13,954 nt of DNA from an uncultured Prevotella sp. (GTDB lineage: Bacteria > Bacteroidota > Bacteroidia > Bacteroidales > Bacteroidaceae). Within the stretch, counting starts at the first letter, position 1. The number at the start of each line of letters is the position of its first letter. This document shows positions 7,091 to 13,597 of the stretch, piece by piece. Under the pieces are notes generated by a model. That model was not told where the DNA came from, searched no databases, and saw only the letters and a program-made list of their open reading frames with translations. The stretch is from contig USJX01000072.1 of assembly GCA_900555035.1 (NCBI GenBank), positions 1 to 13,954 of the forward strand, given 5' to 3'. The translations under genes were made by a program, and so were the position numbers.

Positions 7091-7107
7091 CATAGAAATT
7101 AGAAAAA

Positions 7108-7497
7108 ATGAAGGCAAATAGAATAAAAATAGTGGTAGCATTGGGCTCAAATGTCAATCAGGAGGCCCATATTGAGCAAGCAAAGTCTATGCTTGAAGCT
7201 ACTTTCAACGATATGTTTTTTGGTACATCCCTATGGACTGAACCTATAGGGATGAAATCAGATAATTTTCTAAATGTTTTAGGAGTGGGATATACGAGTG
7301 TAAATAAGGAACGTACCATTCAGGCATTAAAGAATATAGAGCATAGATGTGGTAGAAGAGTGGCGGCAAGTAGAAAAGGCATTATCGCCATCGACATCGA
7401 CTTGTTGCTCTTTGGGGCTGAACGTTTACATGAAGTAGATTGGGATAGGAGATACATCCAGAATCTTCTTCAGCAATTAGGAGTTTCCGTGGACTGA
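7108..7497 (+). CDS. HPPK (FolK)-like protein, short and atypical
   Basis: A 129-residue protein resembling 6-hydroxymethyl-7,8-dihydropterin pyrophosphokinase, which transfers pyrophosphate from ATP in folate synthesis. Seen: the N-terminal strand and ALGSN motif (11-15), TEPIG and DNFLNV in the pterin-loop region (about 44-56), and the magnesium-binding Asp96-Ile-Asp98 in AIDIDLLLFG. Unusual: the segment before the aspartates reads SRKGIIAIDID where Escherichia coli has ERWGPRTLDLD, so the residues equal to Trp89 and Arg92 are Lys and Ile. The usual C-terminal IPHP...R.FVL.PL.E section is reduced to about 25 unrelated residues. The protein is some 30 residues shorter than typical FolK. It may be a lineage-specific short form or a paralogue with altered function; a full FolK may be elsewhere. 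It stands alone, convergent with nrdG. Confidence 0.75.
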   Translation: MKANRIKIVVALGSNVNQEAHIEQAKSMLEATFNDMFFGTSLWTEPIGMKSDNFLNVLGVGYTSVNKERTIQALKNIEHRCGRRVAASRKGIIAIDIDLLLFGAERLHEVDWDRRYIQNLLQQLGVSVD

Positions 7498-7523
7498 GCT
7501 TTAGAGAAAGAATAAAGCTCAGT
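7493..7523. terminator. Hairpin at the end of the folK-like gene
   Basis: An 11-base perfect stem (7493-7503 with 7513-7523) and nine-base loop begin within the last codons and include the stop TGA. No T tract follows, so it is a 3'-end stabiliser or weak terminator rather than a classic one. Confidence 0.5.
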
Positions 7524-7541
7524 GAACGGAGTGTTTGTGTG

Positions 7542-7571
7542 ATTCCTGAAAGTTCTTTATAGGTCAGGAAT
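7542..7571. terminator. Hairpin at the end of nrdG
   Basis: ATTCCTGA (7542-7549) pairs with TCAGGAAT (7564-7571) around a 14-base loop, covering the nrdG stop codon (7557-7559 on the minus strand). No T tract follows on the minus strand. With the neighbouring hairpin it fills the short space between the two convergent genes. Confidence 0.4.
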
Positions 7572-8072
7572 TGGATTTTCTTTGGTAAGGTGGAGTTCTA
7601 CCACTTTACCGGTTTCTAATGATTTCTTTACGTTGATGAGGCGCTGGTTGCTGCTTCCTCTAAAGAAGAGGTCTTCATCACGCAGGTCTTTCATAAATGG
7701 ACCATCAACCAGAACGTCTATCAGTTTCAGTAGCTCAAGTTGCTTGGGATTCTTCAACAGGTTCTCATACTTATAGCCAGTGAAGCACCAGATGTCCTTA
7801 TCGCTTTGTGCTCGGATGGCACGTGCCAACTCTGCAAAGCCTTCTGCTTGAAACATTGGGTCGCCCCCCGAAAAGGTAACATTGGCGAACGGATCGTCCA
7901 TGATTTCTTTCATGATGTCCTCGGTCGAGGTCATCGTTCCATGATGTATGTCCCATGATTGGGGATTATGGCATTCTGGGCAATGGTTGGGGCAACCGGC
8001 ACAATAGATAGAGGTCCGGAAGCCCGGACCATCTACCATTGTATCGTGTACTATACTTAAAACACTTATCAT
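7557..8072 (-). CDS. nrdG: Anaerobic ribonucleotide reductase activase (radical SAM)
   Basis: A 171-residue radical-SAM enzyme that uses a [4Fe-4S] cluster and S-adenosylmethionine to install the glycyl radical on NrdD. The cluster motif CxxxCxxC is Cys27, Cys31 and Cys34 (CPNHCPECHN), with one more cysteine at 24. It is followed by the family's TFSGGDP motif (about 98-104) and WCFTGYKYENLL. The start VLSIVHDTMVDGPGFRTSIY is typical of NrdG. Length is normal (~155-175). Its ATG lies seven bases after the nrdD stop, the standard nrdDG operon arrangement. Confidence 0.97.
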   Translation of the reverse strand: MISVLSIVHDTMVDGPGFRTSIYCAGCPNHCPECHNPQSWDIHHGTMTSTEDIMKEIMDDPFANVTFSGGDPMFQAEGFAELARAIRAQSDKDIWCFTGYKYENLLKNPKQLELLKLIDVLVDGPFMKDLRDEDLFFRGSSNQRLINVKKSLETGKVVELHLTKENPIPDL

Positions 8073-8079
8073 ATTTGAA

Positions 8080-10302
8080 TTAAGAGTTTGGTGTATCGAT
8101 GTGGGTCACGCGATCGTGGAGCTCTGCCAGTTTGCCACTGTTCCAACGGTCGGTGGTACCAACCAGATAACCGGTAATTCTCTGCAACTTGTCTATGTGA
8201 CGGCTGCCGCATTTAGGACAAACTTCCAAGTTAGCATCCGCATTCTCGTATCCACAGTCAAGGCAGCGGTTGCGATTGTGGTTTACAGAGCCATAGCCCA
8301 TATTGTATTTGTCCATCATATCTACAACGCTTGCAATCACTGCTGGGTTGTGGGTTGCATCACCATCAATCTCAACATAGAAAATGTGACCGCCACGAGT
8401 CAAGTCGTGGTAAGGAGCCTCAATCTTTGCCTTCTTCAGAGCAGTGCACTTGTAATATACTGGCACGTGGTTACTGTTGGTATAGTAATCGCGGTCGGTT
8501 ACTCCAGGGATGATGCCAAACTGCTTGCGGTCTTTCTTTGTGAACTTGCCGCTCAAGCCTTCTGCTGGTGTTGCGAGGATAGAGTAGTTGTGGTGATACT
8601 GCTCGCTGAACTCATTGGCACGGTCGCGCATGTAGGTTATAATCTTCAAGCCCAATTTCTGTGCTTCCTCGCTTTCACCATGGTGGTGGCCGATGAGGGC
8701 TACGAGGCACTCAGCCAAACCGATGAAGCCGATACCGAGAGTACCATGGTTGATAACGCTCTCGATAGTTTCCTCTGGTTTCAGCTTTTCTGCGCCTACC
8801 CAGAGATACTTCATCAGCAATGGGAACTGCTTGGCCATCGCAGTCTTCTGGAACTGGAAGCGCTCATCGAGCTGTTTTGCAGTGATGTCGAGAATATTGT
8901 CGAGCTTGGCAAAGAACATGTCTATGCGCTGCTGCTTATTTTCTATACCCATGCACTCGATGGCGAGTTTCACGATGTTAATGGTAGAGAAGCTCAAGTT
9001 ACCACGAGCGATGCTGGTCTTTTCGCCCCAACGGTCTTCGAATACACGTGTGCGGCAACCCATGGTTGCAATTTCCCACTTGTAACGCTCAGGATCGTCG
9101 GCACGCCACTTCTCATTCTGGTTGAAGGTGGCATCGAGGTTGAGGAAGTTAGGGAAGAAGCGACGTGCAGTTACCTTGCAAGCCAACTGGTAGAGGTCGT
9201 AGTTACGATCTTCCTTCATATAGTTAACGCCACGCTTCTTTTTCCAAATCTGGATAGGGAAGATGGCAGTTTCGCCATTACCTACACCCTCATAGGTGCT
9301 AAGCAGAATCTCTCGCATGATGCAACGGCCCTCGGCGCTGGTATCAGTACCATAATTGATAGATGAGAATACTACCTGGTTGCCGCCACGAGAGTGGATG
9401 GTGTTCATGTTGTGGATGAAAGCCTCCATAGCCTGGTGTACTCGGTTCACTGTCTTGTTGATGGCATGCTGCTCTAGGCGAGCCTTGCCTTCAAGACCGG
9501 TGAGGTCTTTCTCTATATAATCGTCGATGGCAATATCGTAGAGGTCGCTGAGGTCTTCGCCTGTTAACTTCTCCAAGTTCTTTACCTCTTCCTTATACGA
9601 CATGCGTACGTAAGGGGCAAGATAGAAGTCGAAGGCAGGGATAGCCTGACCACCATGCATCTCGTTCTGGCAAGTTTCCAAAGAGATGCAAGCCAATACA
9701 GCTGCAGTTTCAATACGCTTAGCAGGACGGCTAGATCCATGACCAGCGGTGAAACCATGCTCAAGGATGACATCCAATGGGTGCTGAACGCAAGTCAAAC
9801 TCTTGGTTGGATAATAGTCTTTGTCGTGGATATGAATGTAGTTGTGCATGACGGCGTCGCGAACATCCTGTGAAAGGAGGTAATCATCGACAAATGGCTT
9901 GGTGGTTTCTGAAGCAAACTTCATCATCATGCCGGCTGGTGTATCAGCATTCATGTTGGCATTTTCACGAGTAATGTCATTGTTTTTGGCATTGACAATG
10001 CTCATGAATACGTCACGAGTCTTGGCTTTTCTCGCAATGTTACGCTGGTTGCGGTAAGCAATGTATTTTTGGGCTACATCTTTTCTGGCACTCTTCATGA
10101 GTTCCAATTCTATGGCATCCTGAATGGCTTCTACACTCATCTGGCTCTTGCCGCGGTATGAGATGTGATCAGCTATTTGCTCTATCAAAGAAGAATCTTC
10201 TCCTTTATCTGTATGTAGCATGGCTTTGCGAATAGCAGCCATGATTTTTTGCTCGTTGAAACCAACGATGCGTCCGTCGCGTTTTACTACAGTTTGAATC
10301 AT
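8080..10302 (-). CDS. nrdD: Anaerobic (class III) ribonucleoside-triphosphate reductase
   Basis: A 740-residue glycyl-radical enzyme reducing ribonucleoside triphosphates to deoxynucleotides in the absence of oxygen. Domains in order: an N-terminal ATP-cone (about 3-92; VVKRDGRIVGFNEQKIMAAIRKA) for allosteric control; the ten-stranded barrel, with Cys171 in SLTCVQHPLD as a probable active-site cysteine; a C-terminal zinc site of Cys680, Cys683, Cys695 and Cys698 (CLDCGY...CPKCGS); and the glycyl-radical loop RITGY with Gly711, 29 residues from the end. Every expected element is present and the length matches long Bacteroidetes forms. It heads the operon with nrdG. Upstream is a -7 box at 10395-10402 with a dyad in place of the -33 element, pointing to an activated promoter. 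Confidence 0.98.
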   Translation of the reverse strand: MIQTVVKRDGRIVGFNEQKIMAAIRKAMLHTDKGEDSSLIEQIADHISYRGKSQMSVEAIQDAIELELMKSARKDVAQKYIAYRNQRNIARKAKTRDVFMSIVNAKNNDITRENANMNADTPAGMMMKFASETTKPFVDDYLLSQDVRDAVMHNYIHIHDKDYYPTKSLTCVQHPLDVILEHGFTAGHGSSRPAKRIETAAVLACISLETCQNEMHGGQAIPAFDFYLAPYVRMSYKEEVKNLEKLTGEDLSDLYDIAIDDYIEKDLTGLEGKARLEQHAINKTVNRVHQAMEAFIHNMNTIHSRGGNQVVFSSINYGTDTSAEGRCIMREILLSTYEGVGNGETAIFPIQIWKKKRGVNYMKEDRNYDLYQLACKVTARRFFPNFLNLDATFNQNEKWRADDPERYKWEIATMGCRTRVFEDRWGEKTSIARGNLSFSTINIVKLAIECMGIENKQQRIDMFFAKLDNILDITAKQLDERFQFQKTAMAKQFPLLMKYLWVGAEKLKPEETIESVINHGTLGIGFIGLAECLVALIGHHHGESEEAQKLGLKIITYMRDRANEFSEQYHHNYSILATPAEGLSGKFTKKDRKQFGIIPGVTDRDYYTNSNHVPVYYKCTALKKAKIEAPYHDLTRGGHIFYVEIDGDATHNPAVIASVVDMMDKYNMGYGSVNHNRNRCLDCGYENADANLEVCPKCGSRHIDKLQRITGYLVGTTDRWNSGKLAELHDRVTHIDTPNS

Positions 10303-10363
10303 TTCTAGTGTTACTTTTATGATAGTTATTTAATTCTCTTAATACTAAGTCTTTATGACTTTT

Positions 10364-10382
10364 GATGGTTGTAAAGACCATC
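10364..10382 (-). other. Small hairpin in the nrdD 5' leader
   Basis: GATGGT (10364-10369) pairs with ACCATC (10377-10382), loop seven bases, just downstream of the predicted transcription start. An adjacent smaller dyad AGTC/GACT lies at 10348-10360. Together they could fold the roughly 90-base leader. No known riboswitch pattern was recognised. Confidence 0.35.
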
Positions 10383-10394
10383 TTTTTGATGATG

Positions 10395-10402
10395 CAAAGA
10401 TA
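10395..10402 (-). promoter_or_regulatory. nrdD promoter -7 box
   Basis: The minus strand reads TATCTTTG followed by CA, an exact TAnnTTTG match. It predicts a start near 10391 and a leader of about 90 bases. The expected -33 TTTG, 19-21 bases further upstream, is missing and is occupied by a dyad. Confidence 0.65.
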
Positions 10403-10415
10403 AGAAATTAAGTTG

Positions 10416-10440
10416 AAAGTTGTACGTTTTGGACAACTTT
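10416..10440. promoter_or_regulatory. Operator-like dyad at the nrdD promoter
   Basis: AAAGTTGT (10416-10423) and ACAACTTT (10433-10440) form a perfect eight-base inverted repeat with a nine-base spacer. Its centre is about 36-38 bases upstream of the predicted start, where class II activators bind. It is neither a match to the FNR box (TTGAT-N4-ATCAA) nor to a recognisable NrdR box. Confidence 0.5.
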
Positions 10441-10482
10441 TCTTGTGTTAAAAAACGTCAAGTCGCTGATTATCAGCTATAT

Positions 10483-10529
10483 AAAAAATCGTTTTGGAAA
10501 ACTTTGATTTTTCTTGGCTTTCCAAAACG
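10483..10529 (-). terminator. Intrinsic terminator upstream of nrdD
   Basis: CGTTTTGGAAA and TTTCCAAAACG (10519-10529 and 10490-10500) form an 11-base perfect stem around an 18-base spacer. On the minus strand the stem is followed by ATTTTTTAT. It would end transcripts coming from the pantothenate kinase side before they reach the nrdD promoter. Confidence 0.7.
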
Positions 10530-10664
10530 GTTAACTTATTCTTTTTCAACATGTTGGGTTGTTGTGCCTGCCTGGGGACTACAGAATTGTGCTTTTGTGT
10601 GCCATTTCCCTGTTTCCTGATGGATAGGCTATAGCAGATGTTTGAAACCCTATTGGTAGCTAAG

Positions 10665-11504
10665 TTACGACAAGGTTGCCCGGCTTTTGTAGTCGAGCGC
10701 AGCACCGATGGCTGTGCAGAATTCAGAGTATTTGGGTATTCTGAATCTCACTCTATAGAGCTTTTCCATGGCTGGGAAAATCTCTCTGCATTGTGGCAGG
10801 AGAGTTAGGTTGCCAATCATCACGAAATCCTTGATGCCTGATTCCAACGATGAGAGTATCGTGGCTGAGCCGATACTCTGCAAAACCATGCCGATGAGTC
10901 CCATTGCGATGTCTTCTCTAGATGCATTTGCCTTAGCGTTGCTGAAGAGCGAAGCTGTTGCTGTCATCGGAAGACCTGGAAGCGGCTTGGCGCTGATATC
11001 GCCTATGAGCAGATTGATTTTAGAAATATCGCCATCTTTGGCCAGATTGATAATCTGCTTGATGTCGTCAGTCTTCAGCATGATGCGGCTGAGGCCAGCA
11101 AGGGTTCCTCCGCCAATGCCGATACCACCAATATGCTTGATTTCATCACCGTCACATTTCACAAGCGAGGTTCCTGTGCCCATGCTTACCACTATCATGC
11201 GCTCAAGCTTACTCTCATAGCGTGCACCTAAACCATCTGCAATGAATTCTTGACTCTTGGAGGTAGGCAGACCATAGATGGGCTCATCGATATAGGCTGC
11301 GCCTACACCTGTGAGCATCACGTGTTCCACCTCGCTGAGGCTGATCTTGTTGTCGTGCAGATATTTTCCGAAAGCTCCGTATAAGGAGGTGATAGGGTCG
11401 GTAGCCTTAATACGTATAGGGCTGATAACCATTCCGTTATCATCAATTCCTACAATCTTTGTTGTCGAGATGCCGACATCTATTCCTATTACTATCTTTT
11501 TCAT
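10665..11504 (-). CDS. coaW: Type II pantothenate kinase
   Basis: A 279-residue cytoplasmic kinase that phosphorylates pantothenate, the first step of coenzyme A synthesis. It is of the eukaryote/Staphylococcus type II fold (acetate-kinase/Hsp70 superfamily): phosphate-1 motif GIDVGISTTK (7-16), TGVGA (65-69), SKSQEFIADGLGA (82-94), MGTGTS phosphate-2 motif (108-113) and GGIGIGGGTLAGLSR (126-140), then IGNLT and the C-terminal adenosine-binding GAALDY. Length agrees with bacterial type II enzymes (~270). The ATG at 11504 is chosen over the in-frame ATG at 11534 because it starts at the motif MKKIVIGIDVG and follows a promoter box by five bases. The upstream start would lie inside the transporter terminator and add ten unrelated residues. 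Confidence 0.92.
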   Translation of the reverse strand: MKKIVIGIDVGISTTKIVGIDDNGMVISPIRIKATDPITSLYGAFGKYLHDNKISLSEVEHVMLTGVGAAYIDEPIYGLPTSKSQEFIADGLGARYESKLERMIVVSMGTGTSLVKCDGDEIKHIGGIGIGGGTLAGLSRIMLKTDDIKQIINLAKDGDISKINLLIGDISAKPLPGLPMTATASLFSNAKANASREDIAMGLIGMVLQSIGSATILSSLESGIKDFVMIGNLTLLPQCREIFPAMEKLYRVRFRIPKYSEFCTAIGAALDYKSRATLS

Positions 11505-11509
11505 GGGTG

Positions 11510-11540
11510 CAAAGTTACTGCAAAAAGAAGACACTGCAAA
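11510..11540 (-). promoter_or_regulatory. Promoter of the pantothenate kinase gene
   Basis: On the minus strand TTTG (11540-11537), 19 bases, then TAACTTTG (11517-11510) match the Bacteroidetes -33 and -7 elements and spacing. The -7 box ends five bases before the ATG, so the mRNA would be leaderless or nearly so. The -33 element lies within one arm of the transporter terminator. Confidence 0.75.
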
Positions 11541-11567
11541 ATAAAAATAGATTTATTTTGCAGTGTC
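11530..11567 (-). terminator. Terminator of the DASS transporter gene
   Basis: A perfect 16-base inverted repeat (11530-11545 with 11552-11567) and six-base loop lie 29 bases after the transporter stop. On the minus strand it is followed by TTCTTTTTG. It overlaps the -33 element of the next gene's promoter. Confidence 0.85.
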
Positions 11568-11596
11568 GATATTTAATACTTCTTAAAATACTTTTG

Positions 11597-13063
11597 TTAC
11601 ATCATGCCAAGACGGCAGAAAGTAATCAGTACAGCATAACCGATAATCATGCTCAGAACGCCTACCGTGAGACCGGCTTTAACCATGTCGGTCTGTTGGA
11701 TTAGACCTGTAGAGTAGGCAATGGCATTTGGAGGAGTTGAGATAGGGAGCGACATGGCGCATGATGCTGCCACTGCCACGCCAATCAGGATGGTTTGAGT
11801 TCCTCCGATTGTAACAAGCTTGTCACCCATTCCGGCACATACTACTGTGAGGATAGGAATCAGCAGGGCGGCAGTTGCGGTGTTGGAGATAAAGTTACTC
11901 AGTGTGAAACATACCAAACCGGATACAACCATGATGACAAATGGGTTGAACTCGTTGAAAGGAATGCTCTTTACGGCATTTTCGGCAAGTCCCGTTCCGT
12001 TCATGGCAAGACCGAGGGCAAATCCGCCAGCTACCATCCAGATAACAGCCCAATCTATGTCCTTCAAGTCGTTTGCTGTAATCACTCCTGTGAATGCGAA
12101 GACGGCAATAGGCAACATGGCTACGGTGTTGGCATTGATGCCGAGCTGCTTTCCGCAAACCCATAATATAATAGTAAGGAAGAAGGTTGCACCAACTACG
12201 GCCGTACGCCAGTTGTGCTGCATGTTTCCGTCTATTTTAAGTTCGATGGTCTTCTGTGAGAATGGGAACATCTTGCGGATGATGAACCATGCGCAGATGA
12301 GCATGACTATAACCATAGGGCACATGATCATCATCCAGTCTCCGAAGCCGATACCGAGGTTCAAACCGGTTGGGTCGTTGAGAACTTTATAGGCAAAGGC
12401 ATTTGGTGGGGTGCCGATAGGGGTACCCATACCGCCAAGGTTGGCTCCGATAGGAATCGCCATGGTGAGTGCTACTCTTCCCTTACCGTTCGCTGGGAGC
12501 GACTTGAATACAGGTGTAAGGAAGGTGAGCATCATGGCTGAGGTTGCTGTGTTGGAAATAAACATAGAGAAGATTCCCGTTATCAGCATAAATCCAAGTA
12601 GCACGTATTCAGAACGTTTTCCGAAAGGGGCTATTAAGGTTTTTGCCATCAATACGTCAAGACCACTCTTCGTTGCGGCTATTGCTAACACAAAACCTCC
12701 AAGGAAGAGAATGATGGTTGGATCAGCGAAACAAGCCATTACACCTTGGTAGTCTAGAAGCTTACCGTATTCTCCCTCTGCTCCTTGCATCACCGCAAAT
12801 GCTGAGTCGGAGACGAAAAACAGGAGTACGAAAATAATTACTACGGATGTGGCCCATGCGGGGATGGCCTCAGTGAGCCATAGCATAACTGCCATCACAA
12901 AGATGGCAATGACACGTTGTTGAACTACCGTTAGGTTGTCAATGCCAAAGCAATCTATAGGCAAGTTCCACACTACGATGGTGAATAAGGCTGTGATGGC
13001 AAACATCAGTGCTTTTTTGCGATTGAAGTCACCGGTCAATACTTTTTTTACAGTTTCTTGCAT
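11597..13063 (-). CDS. DASS/SLC13 family anion:sodium symporter
   Basis: A 488-residue polytopic inner-membrane transporter of the divalent anion/sodium symporter family (CitT/VcINDY-like). Both signature Ser-Asn-Thr motifs that form the substrate and sodium sites are present, at 170-172 (FISNTATSAMM) and 393-395 (FISNTATAALL). Each is followed by a TPPN motif, at 218-221 (GTPIGTPPNAFA) and 443-446 (LPISTPPNAIA), showing the inverted-repeat design. About 11 hydrophobic segments are visible. Likely substrates are C4 dicarboxylates such as succinate, fumarate or malate, less probably sulfate; sequence alone does not decide, nor import against export. The ATG at 13063 (MQETVKK) is chosen because it lies downstream of the promoter at 13140-13169; the longer in-frame start at 13150 would lie on or before the promoter's -7 box. 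Confidence 0.92.
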   Translation of the reverse strand: MQETVKKVLTGDFNRKKALMFAITALFTIVVWNLPIDCFGIDNLTVVQQRVIAIFVMAVMLWLTEAIPAWATSVVIIFVLLFFVSDSAFAVMQGAEGEYGKLLDYQGVMACFADPTIILFLGGFVLAIAATKSGLDVLMAKTLIAPFGKRSEYVLLGFMLITGIFSMFISNTATSAMMLTFLTPVFKSLPANGKGRVALTMAIPIGANLGGMGTPIGTPPNAFAYKVLNDPTGLNLGIGFGDWMMIMCPMVIVMLICAWFIIRKMFPFSQKTIELKIDGNMQHNWRTAVVGATFFLTIILWVCGKQLGINANTVAMLPIAVFAFTGVITANDLKDIDWAVIWMVAGGFALGLAMNGTGLAENAVKSIPFNEFNPFVIMVVSGLVCFTLSNFISNTATAALLIPILTVVCAGMGDKLVTIGGTQTILIGVAVAASCAMSLPISTPPNAIAYSTGLIQQTDMVKAGLTVGVLSMIIGYAVLITFCRLGMM

Positions 13064-13139
13064 TACCTTTATTGTTTTTAGATTATATTTATTCTGTTTC
13101 TCTGTTGAAGCATCGCCATTAAACAATACTACAGTACTG

Positions 13140-13169
13140 CAAAAATACACATTATTTTTGAATTAACAA
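13140..13169 (-). promoter_or_regulatory. Promoter of the DASS transporter gene
   Basis: On the minus strand TTG (13169-13167), 19 bases, then TATTTTTG (13147-13140) fit the Bacteroidetes promoter pattern. The predicted start is near 13136 and the leader about 70 bases. A plus-strand TATTTTTG at 13153-13160 overlaps it and may be chance in this A+T-rich DNA. Confidence 0.65.
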
Positions 13170-13252
13170 TAAAATATCGGAAAAAACGATGCAAAAACAA
13201 AGTTTTTCTGCAAAAAAATGAGAAAAGGTGATGAACTTTGCGTTTTTTTTCT

Positions 13253-13260
13253 TATATTTG
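13253..13260 (+). promoter_or_regulatory. -7 box upstream of the small membrane protein
   Basis: TATATTTG followed by CA is an exact TAnnTTTG match 52 bases before the ATG at 13313. A TTTG at 13237-13240 is only 12 bases upstream, too close for the normal -33 spacing. Confidence 0.55.
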
Positions 13261-13267
13261 CAGAAAA

Positions 13268-13300
13268 ATGGCGATAGCAGCTATCGTTTTAACCTATTAA
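13268..13300 (+). CDS. Possible ten-codon upstream ORF
   Basis: An ORF reading MAIAAIVLTY then TAA starts seven bases after the -7 box, so its ATG would be within a few bases of the 5' end of the mRNA. It ends 12 bases before the ATG of the downstream gene and is in the same frame. Half its residues are Ile, Val, Leu or Tyr. Whether it is translated is unknown; it may be chance. Confidence 0.25.
   Translation: MAIAAIVLTY
13272..13286. repeat. 15-base palindrome in the 5' leader
   Basis: CGATAGC-A-GCTATCG is a perfect dyad with a single central base, just downstream of the predicted transcription start. It would suit a repressor site, or a five-base-pair RNA hairpin with a five-base loop. 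Confidence 0.45.
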
Positions 13301-13312
13301 AATTATAAGAAT

Positions 13313-13597
13313 ATGAATCAGTCAGTATTATTTTTTATCATCATTATGGTGATTGTTTTTTCGATTATGGTATCGGCTTATATACACAAGCGTCATCATG
13401 AGTTTAATATGGACGATATCGAAAAGGCAGTGCGTGGGGCGTATCCTAATGGTGTGCGCTCAATAGCAAAGAGCGAACTGGTAGATGCGGTGAAGAAACA
13501 TTTTCATTGTTCTTCTAAGGATGCACATTATATAATAGGTGTAGCGCGAAGAAAAAAAATCATTGATATTGCTGCTGGCTATGTTACATTGGCTTAA
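13313..13597 (+). CDS. Small membrane-anchored protein, possible winged helix
   Basis: A 94-residue protein I do not recognise by name. Residues 5-23 form one strongly hydrophobic segment (VLFFIIIMVIVFSIMVSAY), followed by a basic, histidine-rich stretch (IHKRHHEF), so the C-terminus probably faces the cytoplasm. Residues 33-94 look like a small helical domain with a closing beta hairpin: IEKAVRGAYPNG, SELVDAVKKHFHCSSKDAHYIIGVARRKKII, then DIAAGYVTLA. That order (helices, a basic recognition-like helix, a short wing) suggests a winged helix, but I cannot show DNA binding. The ATG at 13313 gives the complete transmembrane segment. The leader holds a palindrome and a ten-codon ORF. It is divergent from the transporter gene. 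Confidence 0.7.
   Translation: MNQSVLFFIIIMVIVFSIMVSAYIHKRHHEFNMDDIEKAVRGAYPNGVRSIAKSELVDAVKKHFHCSSKDAHYIIGVARRKKIIDIAAGYVTLA

Larger units (their letters stand above)
10303..10664 (-). other. 362-base gap between nrdD and pantothenate kinase
   Basis: No convincing gene lies here. From nrdD outward it holds the nrdD leader and promoter, the dyad 10416-10440, a 13-base palindrome GCTGAT-T-ATCAGC (10465-10477), the terminator 10483-10529, and about 135 bases (10530-10664) with no assignment. Because the terminator stands 136 bases or more past the kinase stop, that last stretch is either its long 3' UTR or a separate small RNA on the minus strand. A ten-base palindrome CAACATGTTG is at 10547-10556 approximately. 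Confidence 0.5.

Noticed and set aside
6140..7102. 320-codon ORF on the plus strand opposite the LysM gene
   Set aside because: It is antisense to a clear GH73/LysM protein and runs through that gene's promoter. The hydrophobic translation is a shadow.
8101..9366. 421-codon ORF on the plus strand opposite nrdD
   Set aside because: It lies wholly antisense to nrdD, which has every expected motif. The translation has no recognisable domain and arises from codon bias of the real gene.
10416..10440. FNR or NrdR site at the nrdD promoter
   Set aside because: The half-sites and nine-base spacer do not match TTGAT-N4-ATCAA, and there is no NrdR-type box pair. Kept only as an unnamed dyad.
10530..10664. 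Cobalamin riboswitch or 6S RNA upstream of nrdD
   Set aside because: A stretch AGTCCCCAGGCAGG on the minus strand recalls parts of both, but the B12 box, the GCCACTG core and the closing stems do not fit, and no overall fold could be built.
10448..10705. 85-codon minus-strand ORF in the gap upstream of nrdD
   Set aside because: It overlaps the end of the pantothenate kinase gene and crosses the terminator hairpin, with no recognisable domain.
11820..12392. 190-codon plus-strand ORF inside the transporter gene
   Set aside because: It is antisense to the DASS transporter, which has both SNT and TPPN motifs, and its composition is shadow-like.
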